A DNA stretch of 64,000 nucleotides from Rosettibacter firmus (GCF_036860695.1 NZ_JAYKGJ010000002.1:688001-752000); one strand, 5' to 3'; positions 52,556-62,249 are shown, numbered from the stretch's first letter. Notes: generated from the sequence alone by a model not told the origin. A program made the numbers and translations.

Positions 52556-52558
52556 AAT

Positions 52559-53158
52559 TTATTCGATAAGAAATTTATAAATAAGGTAACCAAAATTTAT
52601 TTGCATTAAACCAAATGCAATACCACTATAAAGGTCTAAACGATTTACATTATTTAAAATATCCCTATCACCGCTTTTTAAGTATTCATCATATTTTCCA
52701 TCGGCTGAAATCTTAAAGTACGCAGCAAAAACTCCAAAAACTGCCGTACTTCCAATTAATACTTTGAACCATTTTGATTTTGATATTTCCTCTTTATAAA
52801 GGTTATTATAAATATTTTTTGTTAAGTCATTATCAGCAAATATTTGATTATGATTTTCAATATTAATTTTATCATCACTTAATTGATAAAATAAATTATA
52901 CACTCTGTTACAATCTTCAATGTTTAGCGTATCATAAACTTCTTTTCCATTCCATCTGTTAATAAACTTTTTAATATAAACTTCATGTACACCTGACTCT
53001 AATTCTGTTTTTATACTGCCATTTCCTAAAAACAAATTATCAACAAATATATATGAACTGCTATCATTCGTATTTATCCAGACAAGACTTTTACAACTTT
53101 GTGATTGAATATAATTAGCTATTAAAAAAAGTATTAAGATTACTTTATAAAATTTCAT
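52559..53158 (-). CDS. Secreted PEGA-like protein
   Basis: 199 residues. A signal peptide (about 1-19) is followed by a short beta domain resembling PEGA (SSYIFVDNLFLGNGSIKTELESGVHEVYI, about 34-62 in pieces), a charged middle part and two hydrophobic stretches near the C-terminus (about 130-148 and 174-196). PEGA domains occur in surface proteins of diderms and their role is unclear. It lies 1 base after the PQQ-propeller gene and ends the operon. Confidence 0.6.
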   Translation of the reverse strand: MKFYKVILILFLIANYIQSQSCKSLVWINTNDSSSYIFVDNLFLGNGSIKTELESGVHEVYIKKFINRWNGKEVYDTLNIEDCNRVYNLFYQLSDDKINIENHNQIFADNDLTKNIYNNLYKEEISKSKWFKVLIGSTAVFGVFAAYFKISADGKYDEYLKSGDRDILNNVNRLDLYSGIAFGLMQINFGYLIYKFLIE

Positions 53159-53159
53159 A

Positions 53160-54320
53160 TTAATTTTTATTAAATGTTTTATATGCTAAAATGCGTCTAT
53201 CAATTCCAAAGAATAAAATTCCATCAAAATATACTGGTGTTAGTTTTAATCTTGCTTCATAATTTATTGTTTTAAGTATTCTCCCATCAAATGGATTAAT
53301 AAAATATATCTTTCTATTGTAATCTGGTTGAATTAAAAAATTTTTTAATAATAATGGAGTTGTATTGATTATCCCATTTGTATTTATACTCCAGTTCAAT
53401 TTACCATCAACTTTTTTAATAGAATAAATTTTACCTGAAAGGTTACCGACAAAAATATTTTCGTTATTAAAGACTGGAACAGAAGTAATTTTAGTTTTTG
53501 TATTAAACTTCCATACAATCTTTTTATTAACCATATCGAAGTTATATAACGTACCAGAATAATCAGAAAAATAAATGTATTTATTATCTATTGTTATATT
53601 TCCTATAATATAATCAGAGATTTTTTGTCTGTGTAATATTTTTCCATTAGTTGCAGAAACAAAGAACAAAATTCCTCTATCATTACCAAAAACTATAATT
53701 TCTCCATTTGATGCTGGTGAAGAGTGAGTGGTTACTTTTGTATCACATTGCCAGATTTTTTCTCCTCCAAAATTAAACTTTAATACTTCACCATTATCAG
53801 TAATTACAATAATACCATCATTTAATTTCAACATTTCGTTTGAAATACTTCCATTTATTTTTTCTTCACTGATTGTTTTTCCATCAGTTAAGTCTTTCAT
53901 AATAAATAATGAATATTTTTCTTTCTTAACATTAACAATAAAATAAATTCTTAATTTGTTTATAATTGGTGCTACAGGAATTTCGCCTGAATATTTATAA
54001 TATCCGAATGATTTACCAGAGTAAGTATCAAAGCCATAAATCCTTCCCGATAAATCACCAATAAACACAAACTTCTTATTAACTATCAGTGAAGTATTGG
54101 AATGACTTCCATTGGTTTGTGCTTCCCATAATAATTGTAAAGAGTCCGTAATCTCAGCATCTTCATAAAAATCTCTCTGTGGAACTTTTCCAAACATTTC
54201 AATTCCCTGTTCAACAGGGAAATAATTTTTTATTATTAAATCTTGAGTACACGAAAAAGTTAGTAAGAGCCCCAAGATAAATATTTTCTTAAGTCGAAAT
54301 ATTTTTTTCAAAAATCCCAT
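53160..54320 (-). CDS. PQQ-type beta-propeller lipoprotein
   Basis: 386 residues. A signal peptide with LLTFSC (Cys about 24) suggests a lipoprotein. Repeating units such as GDLSGRIYGFDTYSGKSFG, GNDRGILFFVSATNGKIL, SDYSGTLYNFDMVNKKIVW and GNLSGKIYSIKKVDGKLNW are PQQ-like propeller blades; about seven can be seen. It resembles BamB in architecture, although the BamB identity is not shown. It overlaps the upstream protease-barrel gene by 13 bases. Confidence 0.78.
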   Translation of the reverse strand: MGFLKKIFRLKKIFILGLLLTFSCTQDLIIKNYFPVEQGIEMFGKVPQRDFYEDAEITDSLQLLWEAQTNGSHSNTSLIVNKKFVFIGDLSGRIYGFDTYSGKSFGYYKYSGEIPVAPIINKLRIYFIVNVKKEKYSLFIMKDLTDGKTISEEKINGSISNEMLKLNDGIIVITDNGEVLKFNFGGEKIWQCDTKVTTHSSPASNGEIIVFGNDRGILFFVSATNGKILHRQKISDYIIGNITIDNKYIYFSDYSGTLYNFDMVNKKIVWKFNTKTKITSVPVFNNENIFVGNLSGKIYSIKKVDGKLNWSINTNGIINTTPLLLKNFLIQPDYNRKIYFINPFDGRILKTINYEARLKLTPVYFDGILFFGIDRRILAYKTFNKN

Positions 54321-57133
54321 CCAAAGAAAAATTGATAAAATAATTTTGGTTGAAATCTGCTAAAATTATTTTCAATTTTTTTCCCGATATCATAACGAAG
54401 AGTTATAGCATTAAATAAATTTATACGGAATCCGAAGCCAATGCTACCAAGAGTTTCTTTGTAAGATTTATCCCAAGCAGAACCAGCATCAAAATAAACA
54501 GCACCTCTAACATTAAAAATACTTAAACCAAATAATGGAAAATTGACCTGAATTTTATCTATAAGCGGAAATCGTAATTCAAAAGATGAGAGCCATAGCT
54601 TTTGCCCTCTGATTGACCATCTTGGCCATCCACGTAAATCCCAGCTACCTCCTGCAAAATATCTTCTGGCTTGTTTTCCCTGATTAATAAAAAATGCAAA
54701 TCTGGTAGCAAATGAACTTCTTAATCCCAATCTAAAATATTTTCTATAATCAAAAATAAATGAGTAATAATTAACATTGCTGTACTTAACATCGGATGTA
54801 TAACCGAGTAAAATTCTAAATCGAGAACCATCTATAGGACCAGTTTGTGACCATATTGAATTATCATGCACAAATGAAAGTGAATTTGACACCAACAAAG
54901 ATTTTCTTGGTAAAATATTTCCAAATATTTCTTTATCTGAATTTGCAATACTTACATCAGCTTCAATTCTTTGAAAACTTGAGAAGGGATAATGTAATTC
55001 AAAATATCCACCAAAAACTCTTTCATAAAAAAATTCATCTGATTCTGTGATATCATATCTTCTTCCCGCATAATGAAATACTCCAAAACCATAATTAGTT
55101 CTTTTTTTCAAACTTATTTTACTAATAGCCACATTAAAATTTTTTAATATTTCGCTTTGTACTTCTGCCGTGTTATAAATGTAAAACAGATATCTATCGT
55201 CTCCCATTAAATCACTTAAAGAAAATAATGCACCTCCACGAGAACCATAGATTGGATCTGTAGACAATTGTCCTACAGCATAATCAAGTGTATATTCAGT
55301 TTCATATTTCAAACGTTCATCTGTAGCAGGAACAACAATTTCTTTAGCAAGCCATAAATTTCTTGATTTGAGTAAATCGAAATTAACAGAAGAGTAATTG
55401 TTTTCATTTTCACTTAAAACCAGATAATAAAATTGAAATGAATATTTTTCAAAAGCAGAAGTAACTAAGCTACTGTCGTTAATAAATGTAAAACTATAAA
55501 CACTTGTTAAAAATTTTGTAACCTGCTCAATTTTATTAGAATTATTACTGTTATATTTTAATTTCCAGATGTTATAAGTGCCATCATAATCGCAATTAAA
55601 AAATAGTTCAGAATAATCTGGTGTAAACTGTGGTGAAGAGATATTGGCATTCACATAAGTTAAGTAATAAATTGAATTGTCATTCAAATTATATTCAAAC
55701 AAGTTATATTTTTGCTGATATTCCCCTGCAGTACGATCAGAAGCAAAAATTATTTTTGTGTTGTCTTTATTAAAAACAGGATCAATATCCGAGTAATAAT
55801 CATTGGTAATTCTTGTTAATTTATTTTCAATAAAATTATAAATGTAAATATCTGTAAAGCCTTTTCTATCTGCAGCTGTAAACAATAATAATTTCCCATC
55901 ACTCGAAAAACTTGGCGAACGAATTGTAATTAAATTATTAAATCTGAGTGTTTCAATAATTTTTTTCTCTTTAATTGAATAAATATGAATAACATCGTTA
56001 TATAGTGATTTAGTAACAAAAGCTAATTTACCATCTTTAGACACATCAAGTGTTTTGTCAAGTAGATGAAATGCTTCGAATTCTGGTTGCTTTTCTCCTT
56101 CGATTAATACTTCTGGTTTTTCTGGCTCTGAATTATCTGGATTAAATTTCATTTTAAATACAGAAGAATAACCATTGCGATTACCAATAAAATAAATTTC
56201 TTTTACACCATTATTATCAAAAAACTTTGGTTCAAAATTGTATCCTTCATTTGTTAACTTTTTTGATTTTATGAAATGAGGAAAATTATCTTTAAACAAA
56301 GGGAAATATTTCTGTTGAAGTGAATAGTACCATTTATTTCCTATTTCCTGAATAGATTCGCCTAAGGTAAATTCGAGATTATCTTTGAATGAATTAAATC
56401 TCCAGAAGTTATCGAGTAACTGAATTATTTTTTCTTCTCCGTAATTCTTAGAAACGAATTCAAGAAAATTCTGTCCTTCTTTATAAATTAAATAACCACT
56501 TGCCGCATCAAGTTCATGAAGGGGTACAAAATAATTGTTTAGAACAAAATCTCTCATAACCATTTCAGCTTGAGTATCCCATTCATAAGACCAGTACTCT
56601 GCCAGACCTTCAACAAACCAGAGTGGTGGCATTCTTTCTGTATCAATTCTGTGATCTCTCAAAACATTAAATATTTTGTTTGTCATAAATACATGAACAA
56701 GTTCGTGACGTATTACATGTTTGAAACTTTCCAGTGAACCGAGATAAGGGATTACAACTCTTCCTTTCATAAACTCAAAAAAGCCACCAACTCCTTCAGG
56801 AATAAAACCAGGTGTGATGTTTGTCTGTTGAAAATGAATATGAGTATTATAAAAGATGAGAGGAATTTTAGTTGTTACATAGTGATTAAATTTTACTTTG
56901 AATTCTTCGAATGCTTCTTCTGCGTAATATGCTCCTATTTTAGCAAGTTGTTCGAAGTCGTCATAATAATAAATATTAAAGTGCTCAGTTCTGAGCACTT
57001 TCCAATCAAATTTTTCATATTGAACTTTATTTCTACCGAAGAAGTAAAATTGAGCAAAATTTACATGAGGAATTAATAAAATCAGAAATAAAAATTTTCG
57101 GATTTTATTTAATAACCTCAAAATAAAATTCAA
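54308..57133 (-). CDS. Peptidase MA-like / TolB-propeller / D15-type beta-barrel fusion protein
   Basis: 941 residues. A signal peptide (about 10-27) leads into a gluzincin-type metallopeptidase: HELVH (143-147), with Glu175 or Glu179 in FVEGLAEYW as third ligand. A TolB/WD40-like propeller follows (about 285-590; SDGKLLLFTAADRKGFTDIY, FNKDNTKIIFASDRTAG). The last 320 residues look like an outer membrane barrel of the D15/BamA type and end in Phe, the usual OMP signature. The start is TTG at 57133, overlapping the upstream stop as TTGA, with AAAGGA 6 bases before. Substrate and role are unknown. Confidence 0.8.
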   Translation of the reverse strand: MNFILRLLNKIRKFLFLILLIPHVNFAQFYFFGRNKVQYEKFDWKVLRTEHFNIYYYDDFEQLAKIGAYYAEEAFEEFKVKFNHYVTTKIPLIFYNTHIHFQQTNITPGFIPEGVGGFFEFMKGRVVIPYLGSLESFKHVIRHELVHVFMTNKIFNVLRDHRIDTERMPPLWFVEGLAEYWSYEWDTQAEMVMRDFVLNNYFVPLHELDAASGYLIYKEGQNFLEFVSKNYGEEKIIQLLDNFWRFNSFKDNLEFTLGESIQEIGNKWYYSLQQKYFPLFKDNFPHFIKSKKLTNEGYNFEPKFFDNNGVKEIYFIGNRNGYSSVFKMKFNPDNSEPEKPEVLIEGEKQPEFEAFHLLDKTLDVSKDGKLAFVTKSLYNDVIHIYSIKEKKIIETLRFNNLITIRSPSFSSDGKLLLFTAADRKGFTDIYIYNFIENKLTRITNDYYSDIDPVFNKDNTKIIFASDRTAGEYQQKYNLFEYNLNDNSIYYLTYVNANISSPQFTPDYSELFFNCDYDGTYNIWKLKYNSNNSNKIEQVTKFLTSVYSFTFINDSSLVTSAFEKYSFQFYYLVLSENENNYSSVNFDLLKSRNLWLAKEIVVPATDERLKYETEYTLDYAVGQLSTDPIYGSRGGALFSLSDLMGDDRYLFYIYNTAEVQSEILKNFNVAISKISLKKRTNYGFGVFHYAGRRYDITESDEFFYERVFGGYFELHYPFSSFQRIEADVSIANSDKEIFGNILPRKSLLVSNSLSFVHDNSIWSQTGPIDGSRFRILLGYTSDVKYSNVNYYSFIFDYRKYFRLGLRSSFATRFAFFINQGKQARRYFAGGSWDLRGWPRWSIRGQKLWLSSFELRFPLIDKIQVNFPLFGLSIFNVRGAVYFDAGSAWDKSYKETLGSIGFGFRINLFNAITLRYDIGKKIENNFSRFQPKLFYQFFFGWDF

Positions 57134-58161
57134 AGACGTTCCTTTAGATAATTGATATTATCAATTGTTGTTGGATCATATCCACGAATAACAGCATAGT
57201 AGTAGGTAGTCCAATCACCAAAATAAATTAAATCGATCAATCTTAATTTATAAGTTGGTTCAGTACTTTTAAGATCAATAATATCGCAACCAGTTTTTTT
57301 AATTACTTCAGAAGTAATTTCAAGTCTTTTTTTCACTTGAGGATGATAATCATCATCCCAGATATTAATAAGTTTTATGTTCATTTGTTGAGGATTATAT
57401 CCTTCCCATCCCATAATTTCGTTATGATCAAGTTCAGGGAAATAAGAAAAGAAAGCATGATGTTTTGAATTTTCGTTAAATTGACCTTTAAATCGAGTTC
57501 CTACAACTGATGTATAATCGGCAACAGAATAAATTAAAGGCACATAACCAACAAGATTTTCGGCAAGACTCAGAGCATCATTCTGTTCTTTAGCATATTC
57601 TTCCCCTTTTCTCTTCAATAGGTCAATTGCCTGTTTAACATTTTCATTTTGTTCTGGAATAAGTTTTAGAGTATTAAAAACATTTACAACTGCAAAGAAA
57701 TTAATCCATAGTGCAAATCTTGGTTGATATCCTTTAAGAAGTTTGACAAGTGGAATATTATTTTTATTAGCAACTTCTTCCATTTTACCACCAGTTGTAA
57801 CACAAACAATCTGACAATTATTTTCTATTGCTTGATTAAGTGCTGATAATGTTTCTTCAGTATTCCCTGAATAAGAAGAAGCAATAACAAGAGTATTTTC
57901 GTCTGCAAATAATGGAAGTTCGTAATTTCTATTTACGAAATATGGATACTTTAATTCAGTTCTAAAATAATTTTGAATTAATTCACCACCAATTGCAGAA
58001 CCACCAAGTCCAGTCAAAATAATATTTTTAATTTTTGAAGTATCAATAGAAGATAAATCAAGTTTAAGATTCCATGAGTATTCGATTTGAGAATATGAAT
58101 CTTTTAAGACCTGGAATTGATTTGAAGCATCGTGTTTTTTGATCATTTCTGTAATATTCAT
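57130..58161 (-). CDS. Bifunctional phosphoglucose/phosphomannose isomerase
   Basis: 343 residues from ATG at 58161 with GAGG upstream; a TTG at 58173 was rejected. ILTGLGGSAIGGELI and ASSYSGNTEETLSAL are the SIS domain motifs, and the C-terminal half matches the bifunctional PGI/PMI group first described in archaea and found in Bacteroidota/Chlorobi. It interconverts glucose-6-P or mannose-6-P with fructose-6-P. It lies between ptsI and the protease-barrel gene, with overlaps or small gaps on each side. Confidence 0.85.
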   Translation of the reverse strand: MNITEMIKKHDASNQFQVLKDSYSQIEYSWNLKLDLSSIDTSKIKNIILTGLGGSAIGGELIQNYFRTELKYPYFVNRNYELPLFADENTLVIASSYSGNTEETLSALNQAIENNCQIVCVTTGGKMEEVANKNNIPLVKLLKGYQPRFALWINFFAVVNVFNTLKLIPEQNENVKQAIDLLKRKGEEYAKEQNDALSLAENLVGYVPLIYSVADYTSVVGTRFKGQFNENSKHHAFFSYFPELDHNEIMGWEGYNPQQMNIKLINIWDDDYHPQVKKRLEITSEVIKKTGCDIIDLKSTEPTYKLRLIDLIYFGDWTTYYYAVIRGYDPTTIDNINYLKERL

Positions 58162-58169
58162 TTTATACC

Positions 58170-59918
58170 TCAATAAAAGTTTTTAATTTTATCTTGAATT
58201 TTCTTATTAAAAAATTCGTGGAGTGTATCATTAATTTCATTTTCAGATTTAAGTTGTAAACATTTATCGGCTAATTTTTTCATATCATCATATTTTAAGC
58301 TTCTGATAATTTTTTTATGAAAAGGGATACCAGCTGCAGAAAGACTCAGTGAATCTAAACCAAGTCCAATTAATAAAGGTACTGCAACAGGATCTGCAGC
58401 CATTTCACCACACATGCTTACAAGCTTACCTGCTTTTTTTGTTTCTGAAATTATATGATGAAGAGTTCTAATTACAGCAGGATGAAATTCTTGATATTGA
58501 CCAGATACTATATCATTTCCTCTATCAACTGCAAGCAAATACTGGATTAAATCATTAGTTCCAATACTCAAAAAATCTACTTCGTTAGCAAATTCTCTTG
58601 TAAGTACAGCAGCAGAAGGTACTTCAATCATTATCCCAATAGGTATGTGTTTATCAAAAGTTTTCCCTTCTTTATGAAGTTCATTTTTACAATCTTCTAT
58701 AATTTTTTTTGATTGAATTACTTCTTGAAGAGATGAAATCATTGGAAGCATAAACCAGATATTTTTATGTGAACTTGCACGAAGCACTGCACGAATTTGA
58801 GTTTTAAACAATGTTGGATTATCGAGCAACAAACGGATACCTCTCCATCCCAGCATGGGATTTGGTTCATGTAAATCTACAGGCAAAACTTTATCGCCAC
58901 CAATATCGAAAGCTCTTATAATGACAATTTTAGGATATATTTGTTCAGCAATTTTTTTATAAACTTCATATTGTTTATCTTCATCAGGAAATACTTCATA
59001 TTCTTCGAATAATTGTTCTGTTCTTACAAGACCTATTCCATTAGCACAATTATGGAGTATAAAAGTCATTTCTTCAGATAGATCGAGATTTGCAAATAAA
59101 CTGATTTCTTTTCCATCTAAAGTTTCTGCAGGGAGATCTCGTAATTTCATTAATTCTTCGTCATATTCACACAATTTTGCAATTTTCTTTTCATATTCAT
59201 TTAATAACTTATCATCTGGATTAATGAATACCTGTCCATGAAAACCATCAACAATTAAAAGATCGCCATCTTTAATTCTACTTGTTGCTTCGTGTAATCC
59301 AACAACAGCAGGTATGTTTAATGAACGAGCTATGATTGCAGCATGAGAAGTCAATCCACCAAAATCTGTCACATATCCTTTAACGTTCACACGAGAAAAT
59401 AAAACAGTATCTGAAGGCGATAAATTAGAAGTTACAACAATTACATCACTTGTTATTCTTGATTTCCATTTCTTCTTTTTAAGATTTCGAATAATTCTGT
59501 TTTTTATATCTTCAATATCGTGCGACCGTTCTTTCATGTAAGGTTCATTTGATTCACTCATTATTCGTATGTATTTAGAGATTTCATCTTCAACAATATA
59601 TTCTGGATTTTTTCGTTCTTTTCTTATTCTATCTTTTATAGTATTAATTAAAATTGGATCATCAAGAATCATGATCTGAGCTTCAAAAATTGCTGCTCGT
59701 TTATCACCAAGTTTATCTACAGCAAGATTAAATATTTTTCTTAATTCTTTTTTAGATTGTTCAAGTGCATTATCAAGATTCTGGATTGCTTCTTCAACAT
59801 TATCAACATTATCATGAGATACGGCTTCCTTCTCTTTAGCAAAAATAAATGCTCTGGCAATTGCAATACCAGGGGCTGCTGCAATTCCTTTCAAAATATT
59901 TTCCTGTTTATCAATCAT
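58170..59918 (-). CDS. ptsI: Phosphoenolpyruvate-protein phosphotransferase (enzyme I)
   Basis: 582 residues from ATG at 59918, 1 base after the ptsH stop. The HPr-binding and phospho-His domain has GGLTSHAAIIARS with His192; the PEP-binding barrel has RTEQLFEEY, MLGWRGIRLLL, FLSIGTNDLIQYLLAVDR and the catalytic Cys in VSMCGEMAADP. It moves phosphate from PEP to HPr. No EIIA/B/C gene is in the window. Confidence 0.95.
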   Translation of the reverse strand: MIDKQENILKGIAAAPGIAIARAFIFAKEKEAVSHDNVDNVEEAIQNLDNALEQSKKELRKIFNLAVDKLGDKRAAIFEAQIMILDDPILINTIKDRIRKERKNPEYIVEDEISKYIRIMSESNEPYMKERSHDIEDIKNRIIRNLKKKKWKSRITSDVIVVTSNLSPSDTVLFSRVNVKGYVTDFGGLTSHAAIIARSLNIPAVVGLHEATSRIKDGDLLIVDGFHGQVFINPDDKLLNEYEKKIAKLCEYDEELMKLRDLPAETLDGKEISLFANLDLSEEMTFILHNCANGIGLVRTEQLFEEYEVFPDEDKQYEVYKKIAEQIYPKIVIIRAFDIGGDKVLPVDLHEPNPMLGWRGIRLLLDNPTLFKTQIRAVLRASSHKNIWFMLPMISSLQEVIQSKKIIEDCKNELHKEGKTFDKHIPIGIMIEVPSAAVLTREFANEVDFLSIGTNDLIQYLLAVDRGNDIVSGQYQEFHPAVIRTLHHIISETKKAGKLVSMCGEMAADPVAVPLLIGLGLDSLSLSAAGIPFHKKIIRSLKYDDMKKLADKCLQLKSENEINDTLHEFFNKKIQDKIKNFY

Positions 59919-59919
59919 T

Positions 59920-60186
59920 TTATAACTCGTCAAATCCTCTATTGAAAAAATCTACAATTTCGGCTGCTGCCTGTTCTTCATCTTCACCATCAAATATTAA
60001 AGTAATTTCAGAACCTTTTTCGGCAGCAAGAGTCATAACTCCAATAATACTTTTACCATTAATTTGCATTCCATCTTTAAGCAAATAAAAATCACTTTTA
60101 TATTTTGATGCAAGTTTTACAATGTTAGCTGCTGGACGTGTATGTAATCCAGCATTATTTATTATTTTAACTTTTTTTTCAATCAT
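59920..60186 (-). CDS. ptsH: Phosphocarrier protein HPr
   Basis: 88 residues. His15 (NAGLHTRPAA) is the phosphate acceptor from enzyme I and Ser46 (NGKSIIGVM) is the HprK site; both are present. The stop-start overlap TAATG with the upstream prenyl synthase suggests coupled translation. The pair His15/Ser46 together with hprK at 22801 points to a regulatory phosphorelay. The following ptsI supports the PTS assignment over the NPr-type paralogue. Confidence 0.95.
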   Translation of the reverse strand: MIEKKVKIINNAGLHTRPAANIVKLASKYKSDFYLLKDGMQINGKSIIGVMTLAAEKGSEITLIFDGEDEEQAAAEIVDFFNRGFDEL

Positions 60187-61184
60187 TACTTACTTCTACC
60201 TATTAGTGAATATGCCAGCCAGTATAATAAGTCACTTCCTTCTTTATCAGGAAGTTTAGATAAATTTTTTAATGCCTGATTAGTATAATTAATAATTTCT
60301 TTTTTTGCATCTTCTAAAATATTGTATTTCTCATAAATCATTTTATATAATTTTACTTCATCAGGTTTAATTCCTCTATTTTTCATTACATCAATTAATT
60401 TCTTTTTATCTGAGCCTTTTGATTTTTCAAGTGCTTTCAGAAATAAATAAGTTTTTTTCCCTTCAATTAAGTCACTACCAATTCTTTTTCCAAATTTTTT
60501 TTCTTCGCCTATAATATCAAGAAGATCATCCTGAATTTGAAATGCCATTCCAAGATTTTTTCCATAATTTTCTAAAATTTTAATATATAAATTTTCTGCA
60601 TTACAAATTTTTGCTCCAATCGAACAACACATTTGGGCTAAAGCAGCAGTTTTCTTAAAAATCATTTTTTTGTAATCATCAATTGATACATTATCTCTTA
60701 ACTCAAATTCTTTATCAAGACTTTGACCTTCGCATACTTCAATTATTCCTCTTGTAAAAGTTGATACAATTTCTTTAGTATTATTTTTACAATCTTTAAG
60801 TAAACTTTCATAAGCCAATGCAATCAGATTATCACCAGTTAAAATTGCTGTACTAATATCAAATTTTTTATGCAAAGATAATCTTCCTCGACGAATATCA
60901 GAATTATCCATAATATCATCGTGTACAAGTGTAAAATTGTGAAATAATTCTACAGCAATCGAAGCATTATATACATCATTAAAACTTCCTCCAGTAGCTT
61001 TTGCAGAAAGTAAAACTAATAAAGGTCTAATACGTTTACCACCACCTGTTATTGCGTAGTTACAAGGTTCATACAAAGAACGGGGTTCTCTTTTGATAAG
61101 TAACTTGTTTAATCTTTTTTCAATTTTATTTAATTCTTTCTGATAAATTTTTTGAAAAGTTTCTTTTGAAATAATTGTTTTCAA
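60186..61184 (-). CDS. Polyprenyl diphosphate synthase family protein
   Basis: 332 residues. GGGKRIRPLLVLLSA, the first Asp-rich motif LVHDDIMDNSDIRRG and the second FQIQDDLLDI are intact, so it is an active trans-prenyl elongating enzyme. Chain length (farnesyl, geranylgeranyl or octaprenyl) cannot be told; the region before the first Asp motif has small residues (AVELFHNFT), which suits a long product. It overlaps fni by 4 bases. Confidence 0.88.
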   Translation of the reverse strand: MKTIISKETFQKIYQKELNKIEKRLNKLLIKREPRSLYEPCNYAITGGGKRIRPLLVLLSAKATGGSFNDVYNASIAVELFHNFTLVHDDIMDNSDIRRGRLSLHKKFDISTAILTGDNLIALAYESLLKDCKNNTKEIVSTFTRGIIEVCEGQSLDKEFELRDNVSIDDYKKMIFKKTAALAQMCCSIGAKICNAENLYIKILENYGKNLGMAFQIQDDLLDIIGEEKKFGKRIGSDLIEGKKTYLFLKALEKSKGSDKKKLIDVMKNRGIKPDEVKLYKMIYEKYNILEDAKKEIINYTNQALKNLSKLPDKEGSDLLYWLAYSLIGRSK

Positions 61185-62215
61185 AATAGTTCCGATTTTT
61201 TTATTAGCTTAACTTTTTTAAGTTGTTTTATATTTTGAGCACCAGTTAAATACATAACTGTTTTTAATTCATTAATCCACAAATTTATTAATTCTAAAGT
61301 AATATCTACACTTTTTACAATTGATTTTAATATCAATCGTGCAATTCCAACTATATCTGCACCAAGAGCAATAGATTTTGCAATTTCAAGTCCATTAGAT
61401 ATTCCACCTGATGATATTAACAAGAAATTATAATTTTTCCTGAGTTCGTTTACAGTTCTAACACAATATGAAGTAGGTAATCCCCAATCTCTAAAAATAC
61501 TTGATTCATTATTTCTTAATAACTCGACGGCTGCCCAGTTTGTACCACCCGCCCCTGCAACATCAATACCTTTTACCCCAATATCCAATAACTTCTTTGC
61601 TACAGTTTTACTTATTCCACATCCAACTTCTTTAACAATAATTGGAATATTGCTAATCTTTACAACTTGCTCTATGTTTTTTAGAAGACCTTTAAAATTA
61701 ATTTCACCTTCTTTTTGCAAAATTTCTTGAAGAGGATTTAAATGAATAACCATTGCATCTGCTTCAATAATTTCTATTAAAAATTTTATTTCATCTTTCA
61801 AATTTTTTGAGTTCGCAATCTGTGCAGCTCCGAGATTACCAAATAATGGAGCATTACCACAATATTTCCTCATTATCTTATAAGTTGATAAATACTTTTT
61901 GTTTTCCAATGCCTGTCTTTGACTTCCAACTCCCAGAGGTATATTTAATTTGTTTGCAACAATAGCTAATCTTTCATTAATCTTTTCTGATTCTTTTGAA
62001 CCTCCTGTCATCGATGAAATAAGTATAGGATAAGAAATATCTTTTGAAAAAAATTTTGTTCTTAAATCGATTTTGTCAAACTCTACTTCTGTAATAGCAT
62101 AATGTTCAAATTCGTAATTCTCAAAACCATTTGCTTTTGATTTAAAAGTTACATCTTCATTTAGACAAAGATTTATATGATCTTTTTTTCTTTTAGCAGT
62201 TTTTGAATCAGACAT
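61181..62215 (-). CDS. fni: Isopentenyl-diphosphate delta-isomerase, type 2 (FMN)
   Basis: 344 residues from ATG at 62215, 9 bases after GAGA; ATG at 62224 and TTG at 62230 are alternatives. RKKDHINLCLNE near the N-terminus, SSMTGGSKESEKINERLA, GNLGAAQI, GAGGTNWAAVE and SSGGISNGLEIAKSIALGAD are Fni signatures for FMN and substrate binding. It interconverts IPP and DMAPP and so feeds the prenyl synthase encoded directly downstream. Confidence 0.92.
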   Translation of the reverse strand: MSDSKTAKRKKDHINLCLNEDVTFKSKANGFENYEFEHYAITEVEFDKIDLRTKFFSKDISYPILISSMTGGSKESEKINERLAIVANKLNIPLGVGSQRQALENKKYLSTYKIMRKYCGNAPLFGNLGAAQIANSKNLKDEIKFLIEIIEADAMVIHLNPLQEILQKEGEINFKGLLKNIEQVVKISNIPIIVKEVGCGISKTVAKKLLDIGVKGIDVAGAGGTNWAAVELLRNNESSIFRDWGLPTSYCVRTVNELRKNYNFLLISSGGISNGLEIAKSIALGADIVGIARLILKSIVKSVDITLELINLWINELKTVMYLTGAQNIKQLKKVKLIKKSELF

Positions 62216-62249
62216 TAAAAACATTCTCAAATTTGATATGAAAAATAAG

